A stretch of 5,282 nucleotides of DNA from assembly GCA_017475415.1 (NCBI GenBank), contig JAFVFM010000201.1, forward strand, positions 1 to 5,282, given 5' to 3'. This document shows, in pieces, positions 1-4,649 of this stretch. Below the pieces are notes generated by a model. The model had not been told where the DNA came from, made no database searches, and saw only the letters and a program-made list of their open reading frames with translations. Position 1 is the stretch's first letter; every line of letters begins with the position of its first letter. Origin of the DNA: Solobacterium sp. (lineage in GTDB: Bacteria > Bacillota_I > Bacilli_A > Erysipelotrichales > Erysipelotrichaceae). The position numbers were made by a program, and so were the translations under genes.

Positions 1-739
1 ATGCATTTGTACGACTTGGATCCAACCAAATGTTCTTACCTTCAGATTTACCAAATTTAGATCCATCACTCTTCGTAATTAATGGAGAGGTAATACCAAA
101 TACCTTTGCATCTTCCCCTTCTACTTTACGAATTAATTCTGTACCACTTGTTAAATTACCCCATTGATCAGAACCACCTATTTGTACTTGGCAATGATGT
201 CTTTGGTATAAACCTAACCAGTCAATCGCTTGCAGTATAGTATACGAAAATTCTGTATAAGAAATGCCGGAATTTAATCTTTTCTTAATGGTATCTTTTT
301 GTAGCATATAAGAAACATTGAATAATTTACCATAATCACGTAAGAAATCTAATAATGACATTTCTCCTAACCAATGGTTATTATTCTCCATGATTGCCGC
401 ATTATCGCCCTCAAACGATAAGAATTTAGCAATTTGTTCCTTAATGCATTCTGCATTATGTAATACTTCTTCATGTGTCAATAATTTACGTTCTGTTGTA
501 GGACGTGGATCACCAATCATACCTGTAAATCCACCACAAAGAGCGATAGGTCTATGCCCAGCATCCTGGTATCTTTTTAACAAAATGATTTGCTGTAAAT
601 GCCCTACATGCAAAGAATCTGCCGTTGGATCAAATCCACAATAAACCGTAGTACACTGTTCTAATTGCTTTTCTAAGCCATCTTCATCTGTAACATCTTT
701 TACTAATCCGCGCCATTTTAAATCTTCTAAAAATTCCAT
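1..739 (-). CDS. tyrS: Tyrosyl-tRNA synthetase, N-terminal 246 residues (3' end outside window)
   Basis: This class I aminoacyl-tRNA synthetase activates tyrosine with ATP and charges tRNA-Tyr in the cytoplasm. My translation from the ATG at 739-737 begins MEFLEDLKWRGLV. It carries the tyrosine/ATP pocket start YCGFDPTADSLHVGH, with the HIGH-type motif HVGH at residues 44-47. The motif YTEFSYTILQAID follows at 161-173, where Y166, Q170 and D173 match the tyrosine-binding residues of bacterial TyrS. GGSDQWGN lies at 188-195 and the KMSKS-type loop KFGKS at 228-232. The HVGH/KFGKS pair is the bacterial TyrS form. The reading frame is open to base 1. The missing part should hold the rest of the anticodon-binding domain and the S4-like C-terminus, since full proteins are about 420 residues. 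The start is fixed by AGGAGG at 747-752, seven bases upstream. A T-box leader regulates the gene. Nothing suggests damage; it is cut only by the window edge. Confidence 0.97.
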   Translation of the reverse strand, partial: MEFLEDLKWRGLVKDVTDEDGLEKQLEQCTTVYCGFDPTADSLHVGHLQQIILLKRYQDAGHRPIALCGGFTGMIGDPRPTTERKLLTHEEVLHNAECIKEQIAKFLSFEGDNAAIMENNNHWLGEMSLLDFLRDYGKLFNVSYMLQKDTIKKRLNSGISYTEFSYTILQAIDWLGLYQRHHCQVQIGGSDQWGNLTSGTELIRKVEGEDAKVFGITSPLITKSDGSKFGKSEGKNIWLDPSRTNA

Positions 740-752
740 ATATAAACCTCCT

Positions 753-781
753 AAAAAAGAAAAACGCCCTATCTAAGGACG
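753..781 (-). terminator. Regulated intrinsic terminator of the tyrS T-box
   Basis: The transcript can form CGUCCU (781-776) paired with AGGGCG (770-765), with one G-U pair and a UAGAU loop. The U-rich tract UUUUUCUUUUUU (764-753) follows directly. The tract runs straight into the Shine-Dalgarno sequence AGGAGG at 752-747, so termination occurs just before the ribosome binding site. When tRNA-Tyr is charged the terminator should form and tyrS should be off. Confidence 0.94.
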
Positions 782-801
782 CTTTAGCGTGGTACCACCT
801 T
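775..801 (-). promoter_or_regulatory. T-box antiterminator helix
   Basis: In the transcript AAGG (801-798) pairs with CCUU (778-775), and ACGC (790-787) pairs with GCGU (782-779) around a UAAA loop. This leaves the seven-base bulge UGGUACC (797-791). That is the classical antiterminator, and the bulge receives the 3' end of uncharged tRNA. Its 3' strand (775-781) is shared with the 5' strand of the terminator stem, so the two structures exclude each other. Confidence 0.93.
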
Positions 802-973
802 AGTTCATTCATCAGAATGCACTTTAAGCCTGATAACGTAGGCTATCCGATTAACTTTATGGTTAATAGCTCCCAAGTAGTATTTCATTGTTTAAGTTGT
901 AATTCCTTTCACCAAACGGAATCTCTCTATAAGCGAACTCAAGCAATTACTTAATCTTGTTCAACGCATATTC

Positions 974-1001
974 ATTCTATCAAACCAAACTCATATGTCA
1001 A
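974..1001 (-). promoter_or_regulatory. tyrS promoter, overlapping the end of the ccpA-like gene
   Basis: On the minus strand TTGACA (1001-996) is a perfect -35 box. A 16-base spacer follows, then TAGAAT (979-974), preceded by TG one base upstream (TGATAGAAT), an extended -10. The expected start is near G967, just before stem I of the T-box. The -35 box overlaps the TGA stop codon (1000-998) of the upstream regulator gene. The call rests on consensus match and on the position just ahead of the T-box. Confidence 0.85.
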
Positions 1002-1990
1002 TTTTTTGTTGTTTGACGTGGTGTAAATAGATAAGATAATTCAATTACATCATCAATTTCTTCATCACCTTGTAACATCTTCGTCATTACACGCATAGAT
1101 ACTGCACCTAAGTCATAAGACGGAATGGAAAAACTCGATATTTGAGGACGCATCATTGTATTATATTTTGTATCAATAACACATACCACTTCCATATCAT
1201 CTGGTACAGTTAAGCCATTATCCCTAGCAGCATTAACAATAGCCATCGCTTGTGAATCACGATTCGCAATCACTAAATCAAACTTTTTATTCTTAAAAAA
1301 TTTTGTTAAGAAGGCATAAGAAGTACGCGCTTCTTGAGGGATATGGATGAAATTGTCAAATTTTTTCCCCTTTTCCTTAAAGGCTTTCTTGCAACCTTCT
1401 ACCATCTCCTGACAAGCCCATTGATTCTTGCGATCTTCTAATATGGCAATATTATCTTTACCTTCCGCAAGATATTTCATAATGATTTCATAAATTGCTT
1501 TTTCAATATCTGAATAAACACTTGTAATCCCTTCACCATTAAAATGTCCCCCAACAATCACAATAGGCAATCGATAATTAGATAATTCTTTTAGTTCAGG
1601 AATCTCTTGTTTATCATTATAGATAATTACACCATCCACATGAGATTTGATAATATCTTCAATAATGGATTTATAATCCGTTATCCCTGCTGTAATGGTA
1701 TGAAGCATAATGTTATAGTTATAAATCTTAGCCACATCAATTAAACCATTAATCACTTGGCCAGTATAGGTAAAACTAGCTTCTGGAACAATTAAACCAA
1801 TTGTTGTAGATTTTTGTAATGCTAAACCTTGTGCTATCGCATTAGGTTTATAACCTAAACGTTCAACTGCTTCTTGTACTTTAATTCTTGTTGGTTCTTT
1901 CACAACATTAGAGCCATTAATTACCCTAGATACTGTCGCAAGAGAAACCCCTGCCTCTTTGGCAACATCATAAATGGTAACTCTTTTCAT
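998..1990 (-). CDS. ccpA: LacI/GalR-family regulator, probable catabolite control protein A (CcpA)
   Basis: This is probably the global carbon catabolite regulator, a cytoplasmic dimeric DNA-binding protein that in the known family binds cre sites with HPr-Ser46-P as corepressor. The 330-residue length is normal. The N-terminal helix-turn-helix is VTIYDVAKEAGVSLATVSRV (residues 4-23). The hinge helix YKPNAIAQGLA (47-57) includes the minor-groove leucine L56. A periplasmic-binding-protein-like core starts at about TTIGLIVPEA. Near the C-terminus SYDLGAVSMRVMTK (291-304) closely matches the CcpA segment that contacts HPr-Ser46-P, keeping Tyr292, Asp293, Val297, Arg300 and Lys304. That, and the lack of any sugar operon beside it, favour CcpA over a local sugar repressor. 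The start has AAGGAG (2001-1996) five bases upstream, overlapping the previous gene's stop; the gap to that gene is 9 nt. It is the third gene of the ytxG-ytxH-ccpA operon. No terminator follows it before the tyrS promoter. A non-CcpA paralogue is possible. Confidence 0.85.
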   Translation of the reverse strand: MKRVTIYDVAKEAGVSLATVSRVINGSNVVKEPTRIKVQEAVERLGYKPNAIAQGLALQKSTTIGLIVPEASFTYTGQVINGLIDVAKIYNYNIMLHTITAGITDYKSIIEDIIKSHVDGVIIYNDKQEIPELKELSNYRLPIVIVGGHFNGEGITSVYSDIEKAIYEIIMKYLAEGKDNIAILEDRKNQWACQEMVEGCKKAFKEKGKKFDNFIHIPQEARTSYAFLTKFFKNKKFDLVIANRDSQAMAIVNAARDNGLTVPDDMEVVCVIDTKYNTMMRPQISSFSIPSYDLGAVSMRVMTKMLQGDEEIDDVIELSYLFTPRQTTKN

Positions 1991-1999
1991 CTTAACTCC

Positions 2000-2632
2000 T
2001 TAATCTTTTGATTTATTTAAAAAATCGAGAACAGAATCTTTCACTGTATTCGCTACTTGAACAGTGGTTTCTTTAACTTTGTCTAACTTCTCCTGTACTT
2101 CCTTTTTTTGTATATATTCTTGTGCATTATCCAATAAAGGTTTCATTGCTGTACTTACGGATTTAGCCGTTTCGCTAGCGATATTAGCTGCATCTTTCAT
2201 CGCATCATTTGCCTTTTCTGACAATTCTGCAACTTTAGGATTCTTCGCTAAATCTTTATATTTATCCTTTGCAACATCTACTGCCTTCATTGCATTATTT
2301 TTAATAAAATCAACAGACTTTTTTAATTCAGGTTTATCTTGTAATACTTTATTTGTTGCAGACTTAACATTTTCAAAAGAATCATTCATTACTTTTAAAG
2401 CATTATCTTTTAAGTCTTCTGTTTTTTCTTTTACAATTTCTTCATCTTCTTTGATGATTTCTTCAATCTTTTCTACTTCTTCTGAAGCAAATTCAGGAAT
2501 AGAATATTGTTCCTTACGAGCATCTTGCTCATCAGATAATTCTTGTATTTTTTTACGTAAATCTTCCACTGTTTTTTCAATAGTATCTAATGGTTCTTCC
2601 GTATTATTCAATTTATTTTTATCATCCAACAT
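2000..2632 (-). CDS. YtxH-like / LEA-like charged helical protein, function unknown
   Basis: The protein is about 210 residues and I cannot assign a biochemical function. It has no obvious membrane segment or signal peptide. The first third is very acidic and rich in Glu, Lys and Asp with a coiled-coil look (for example KIEEIIKEDEEIVKEK). The rest is a run of amphipathic Ala/Lys/Asp/Val helices resembling LEA or apolipoprotein-like repeats (AVDVAKDKYKDLAKN, EKANDAMKDAANIASETAK, KLDKVKETTVQVANTVKDS). Bacillus YtxH, a general stress protein beside ytxG and ccpA, has a similar position and character; the match here is by context and composition, not clear homology. I chose the ATG at 2632-2630. 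The AAGGAGG at 2648-2642 lies nine bases ahead of it but directly abuts the earlier in-frame ATG at 2641. The chosen start overlaps the ytxG-like gene by 11 bases, implying translational coupling. The stop overlaps the RBS of the ccpA-like gene. Confidence 0.8.
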   Translation of the reverse strand: MLDDKNKLNNTEEPLDTIEKTVEDLRKKIQELSDEQDARKEQYSIPEFASEEVEKIEEIIKEDEEIVKEKTEDLKDNALKVMNDSFENVKSATNKVLQDKPELKKSVDFIKNNAMKAVDVAKDKYKDLAKNPKVAELSEKANDAMKDAANIASETAKSVSTAMKPLLDNAQEYIQKKEVQEKLDKVKETTVQVANTVKDSVLDFLNKSKD

Positions 2633-3029
2633 GAGCAGCATCCTCCTTCATCAAGTCCTCAGCTTCACCTAAATCAATGACTATTTCTTCATCTTTTTTA
2701 CTTATTTTATCTTTAACAAAGCCCTTGATTGAATCCATATTTTCATTCGCAAAATCCGCTGCTTTACTCATTGCATCAGCAGTCTTATCATGTACATTAT
2801 CTAAAGAATGGCTATATTTAACTACTGTATCCAATGGGGCTTGCACCTTTTCAATGCTCTTATCCACTAAGCGTAATGTAGGATCCAATCCTTTTACAGT
2901 TTGGGTAAGGGAATCTAATAGCTTCCATACCTTCGAAAGCATTATACACAAGAAAACAAGTGCTATTGCACCTAAAATAGGGAGTAATTGGTTTGCTAGA
3001 TTACCTGAAGCAACAATAAATTCATCCAT
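2622..3029 (-). CDS. DUF948/YtxG-like membrane-anchored small protein
   Basis: This 135-residue protein of unknown function is the first gene of the operon. A short N-terminus (MDEFIVASGNLANQ) leads into one hydrophobic segment, about residues 14-34 (LLPILGAIALVFLCIMLSKVW). A helical region follows with the heptad-like pattern typical of DUF948 proteins (LLDSLTQTVKGLDPTLRLVD, then VQAPLDTVVKYSHSLDNVHD). The tail is acidic (DLGEAEDLMKEDAAHVG). It is therefore likely anchored in the cytoplasmic membrane with the helical part on one side. Bacillus YtxG (DUF948) sits with YtxH upstream of ccpA, and the same order is seen here. The ATG at 3029 is preceded by AAAGGAG (3047-3041), with 11 bases between GGAG and the ATG. 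From the promoter the 5' untranslated region should be only about 18-21 bases. The gene overlaps the next one by 11 bases. Assignment to the family is by architecture and neighbourhood. Confidence 0.85.
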   Translation of the reverse strand: MDEFIVASGNLANQLLPILGAIALVFLCIMLSKVWKLLDSLTQTVKGLDPTLRLVDKSIEKVQAPLDTVVKYSHSLDNVHDKTADAMSKAADFANENMDSIKGFVKDKISKKDEEIVIDLGEAEDLMKEDAAHVG

Positions 3030-3053
3030 AATGATTCTTTCTCCTTTTACTTT

Positions 3054-3081
3054 ATTATATCGTTTATGAAAATATTTTCAA
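3054..3081 (-). promoter_or_regulatory. Promoter of the ytxG-ytxH-ccpA operon
   Basis: On the minus strand TTGAAA (3081-3076), a 16-base spacer and a perfect TATAAT (3059-3054) form a sigma-A-type promoter. The start is expected near 3047-3050, immediately in front of the AAAGGAG ribosome binding site, so the leader would be very short. The palindrome at 3067-3080 covers most of the -35 box and part of the spacer, a position where a bound regulator would block RNA polymerase. Confidence 0.8.
3067..3080. promoter_or_regulatory. Palindromic operator-like site over the ytxG promoter
   Basis: TGAAAATATTTTCA is a perfect 14-bp inverted repeat. It has the outline of a cre site (TGWAANCGNTNWCA) and matches 12 of 14 positions; the central CG is replaced by TA. 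It overlaps the -35 box. A LacI-family regulator encoded in the same operon is the obvious candidate binder, which would make this an autoregulatory site. Binding is inference. Confidence 0.55.
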
Positions 3082-3091
3082 TTATTTATTC

Positions 3092-3105
3092 CGTAAACAT
3101 TTTCA
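3092..3105. promoter_or_regulatory. Second cre-like element upstream of the ytxG promoter
   Basis: CGTAAACATTTTCA on the plus strand matches the cre consensus at 12 of 14 positions, departing at position 1 and at the central G (CG becomes CA). Its centre is 25 bp from that of the palindrome downstream, and it lies upstream of the -35 box. It could be a second binding site for the same regulator. It also sits just past the U-tract of the cps terminator. AT-rich chance similarity cannot be excluded. Confidence 0.4.
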
Positions 3106-3110
3106 AACAA

Positions 3111-3138
3111 GAAAAAAATAGAGACATTATCTCTATTT
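3111..3138 (-). terminator. Intrinsic terminator ending the cps regulatory operon
   Basis: In the transcript AAAUAGAGA (3138-3130) pairs perfectly over nine base pairs with UCUCUAUUU (3124-3116) around a five-base loop. The U run continues to 3112 before a C. The cpsB stop codon UAG (3135-3133) lies inside the 5' strand of the stem. On the opposite strand no T-run follows the repeat, so it works in one direction. It separates the cps genes from the ytxG operon promoter. Confidence 0.85.
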
Positions 3139-3903
3139 CCCAAAGAATCCAAATATAGATTTTTTCTTTTTCTTAATTTCTATTGGTTTTATTTCTTCAT
3201 TAAAGAATACAGCATTACCATTTTGCATAAACCATACGGCATAATCCCTGCCTAATTCTTCTTCTATCACTTCATATGCTTCTTTTAGACGAGGAGGTCT
3301 ACGGTCCATATTATGTGCATCAGAAGAAAGGATGTGGATATAGCCATCACGTATTCTATGTAAAGCTTGTTTTCTCGTTTCTTCATGTAGTAAGATACCA
3401 GGATTAATTTGGCATATTACTCCATGATTTATATAATCATCTAATACTTCAGGCTTCCGCCAAAAATATTCATAACGCTCAATATGAGCAAAGATAACGC
3501 GTATTCCCTTTTCTAATAAAGAATAAACAAAATCTTCTCCATAAAGTGGTTGTTGTGTAAATGGCCATTCTAATAAGAGATAATCTGTATCTACAAATTG
3601 GAAATTCGACATATCTAAGTCTATTAATTCTGGGGTTAAGCGTACTTCCGCCCCTGCATTCCATCTTATGCCTAATTCATCTAGCAAGCCTGATATTTCT
3701 TTTGCCGCATTATAGCGTCCTTGTAAAAAATCTTTTGTCGACTTCTCCCATGACCAGAAATGTGGTGTGAATACAATTTGTTCTACACCTTGTTTTTTTT
3801 GTTCTAACAATAATGCTTTAGAAACTTCATAATTCTGTGCTCCATCATCAATGCCAGGTAAGATATGACAATGTAAATCTGTTAGAACGTCTGTTGTTTT
3901 CAT
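3133..3903 (-). CDS. cpsB: CpsB/YwqE-type PHP-family protein-tyrosine phosphatase
   Basis: This metal-dependent phosphatase of the PHP superfamily removes phosphate from the tyrosine tail of the cognate CpsD kinase and so tunes polysaccharide assembly. The 256-residue protein shows the full metal-site set: DLHCHILPGIDDG (H11, H13, D19/D20), TPHFW (H48), GAEVRL (E86), LLLEWPF (E112), FAHIERY (H140, R143) and SSDAHN (D195, H197). The family normally ends soon after the last helix. Here a tail rich in lysine and aromatics follows (KKKKKSIFGFFGK), which could touch the membrane (inference). The start ATG overlaps the kinase stop in ATGA (3903-3900), so translation is coupled. A GGAGAGG sequence lies upstream within the kinase gene. 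It is the last gene of the operon, and its stop is inside the terminator stem. Confidence in the family is high; the exact target is inferred from the neighbour. Confidence 0.95.
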   Translation of the reverse strand: MKTTDVLTDLHCHILPGIDDGAQNYEVSKALLLEQKKQGVEQIVFTPHFWSWEKSTKDFLQGRYNAAKEISGLLDELGIRWNAGAEVRLTPELIDLDMSNFQFVDTDYLLLEWPFTQQPLYGEDFVYSLLEKGIRVIFAHIERYEYFWRKPEVLDDYINHGVICQINPGILLHEETRKQALHRIRDGYIHILSSDAHNMDRRPPRLKEAYEVIEEELGRDYAVWFMQNGNAVFFNEEIKPIEIKKKKKSIFGFFGK

Positions 3904-4646
3904 TCGGATTTTGTTTCCTCTCCATATCCTTCACCACCATAGTAGTGATAGTTGTAATATGAATAATATCCATAATCTTCACCAGCATCTTTTGCATCAT
4001 ATTTATTTAATACAACACCCAATACATTCGCATTCACATTTTCTAATGTTTCTTTAGCAAGTAATACAGTATTACGAGTTACTTCGTTATGAGATACAAC
4101 TAAAATAACACCATCTACATAACGACATAAGATACTTGTATCAGCTACTGCATTAACAGGAGCAGTATCACAAATCACATAATCAAAGGATGCAGATAAT
4201 TTTGATAGAACTTTACTCATTGAAGACGAACCAATCATTTCTGATGGATTTTCTGGTAAAGCTCCGCATGGAATAAAGCAGAAACCATATTTTTGAATAC
4301 GCAATACTTTAATGCTATTGTCATCTGGATTTTCAATCATAGAAGATAAACCAGGTGTTAAAGCAGGAATATCTAAATATCTATGTAATGTACCTTTACG
4401 TAAGTCACAATCCACTAATACAACTCTTTTGCCATCTTGTGCTAGAGTATATGCTAAATTAATGGAAACATTAGATTTACCTTCACCAGGAATACTAGAA
4501 GTGATCATCAACACATTACCTCTGCCACTGTTATTATTATGAACATATTGAATATTTGCACGTAATGTCTTATAGGCTTCCACATAAGCAAAGGAAGACT
4601 TTTCATCAATGATATTTAACTGTCTAACAATCTTAGATTTTGGCAT
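3900..4646 (-). CDS. cpsD: CpsD/YwqD-type bacterial tyrosine autokinase (BY-kinase)
   Basis: This is the cytoplasmic kinase half of a Gram-positive BY-kinase, which works with a CpsC membrane adaptor to control chain length and export of capsule or exopolysaccharide. It is 248 residues, usual for the split form. The oligomer-interface motif EAYKTLRAN is at 23-31 (family pattern ExxRxxR, with Lys in the first basic place). Walker A is SSIPGEGKSN (50-59), Walker A' is VVLVDCDLR (75-83) and Walker B is FDYVICDTAP (154-163). The C-terminal tail (225-241) holds nine tyrosines in 17 residues, the expected autophosphorylation cluster. The ATG at 4646 has GAGG (4659-4656), inside the end of the adaptor gene, nine bases upstream; the gap between genes is 3 nt. 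Its stop overlaps the phosphatase start. A MinD-like ATPase is ruled out by the tyrosine tail and the neighbours. Confidence 0.96.
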   Translation of the reverse strand: MPKSKIVRQLNIIDEKSSFAYVEAYKTLRANIQYVHNNNSGRGNVLMITSSIPGEGKSNVSINLAYTLAQDGKRVVLVDCDLRKGTLHRYLDIPALTPGLSSMIENPDDNSIKVLRIQKYGFCFIPCGALPENPSEMIGSSSMSKVLSKLSASFDYVICDTAPVNAVADTSILCRYVDGVILVVSHNEVTRNTVLLAKETLENVNANVLGVVLNKYDAKDAGEDYGYYSYYNYHYYGGEGYGEETKSE

Positions 4647-4649
4647 ATA

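Larger units (their letters stand above)
753..967 (-). promoter_or_regulatory. Tyrosine-specific T-box riboswitch leader of tyrS
   Basis: The untranslated leader senses uncharged tRNA-Tyr and controls transcription into tyrS. Elements seen in transcript order are as follows. The base of stem I pairs CAAG (959-956) with CUUG (877-874). An AGUA motif lies at 951-948. The next helix pairs AUUG with CAAU and UUGAGUU with AACUUAA. The apical part has AUUCC/GGAAU enclosing a loop with GGUG. The specifier loop sits between CAAU and CUUG and holds GAAAUACUA, with the tyrosine codon UAC at 882-880. A stem II-like helix (GCUA-UUAAC with GUUAA-UAGC, about 870-842) and a short AUCAG/CUGAU helix follow. 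The T-box core AAGGUGGUACCACGC comes next, then the terminator. UGGU in the core can pair with the ACCA end of a tRNA with A73, as tRNA-Tyr has. The 5' end is inferred from the promoter. Confidence 0.95.

Noticed and set aside
390..644. Plus-strand open frame inside tyrS
   Set aside because: It is antisense to strongly conserved TyrS motifs and has no plausible ribosome binding site or domain.
877..879. Second UAC (879-877) as the T-box specifier codon
   Set aside because: Its last base pairs in the CAAG/CUUG base of stem I, while the UAC at 882-880 lies fully in the specifier loop. Both encode tyrosine, so the assignment is unaffected.
998..1990. The LacI-family gene as a local repressor of a sugar operon
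   Set aside because: No transporter or sugar enzyme lies nearby, while the phospho-HPr contact segment and the ytxG/ytxH/tyrS neighbourhood point to CcpA.
2633..2641. Start of the YtxH-like gene at 2641
   Set aside because: The Shine-Dalgarno sequence directly abuts this ATG, leaving no spacer; the in-frame ATG at 2632 has a nine-base spacer.
2064..2672. Long plus-strand open frame of 202 codons rich in Ser, Phe and Leu
   Set aside because: It is the antisense of the Lys/Glu/Asp-rich helical gene; such composition leaves the opposite frame free of stops. It has no ribosome binding site and no recognisable domain.
2677..3069. Plus-strand open frame opposite the YtxG-like gene
   Set aside because: Its sequence is the complement of a clear membrane-protein gene with promoter and ribosome binding site on the other strand.
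3111..3138. Bidirectional terminator
   Set aside because: The plus-strand transcript has CCC after the repeat rather than a U-tract, and no plus-strand gene approaches it.
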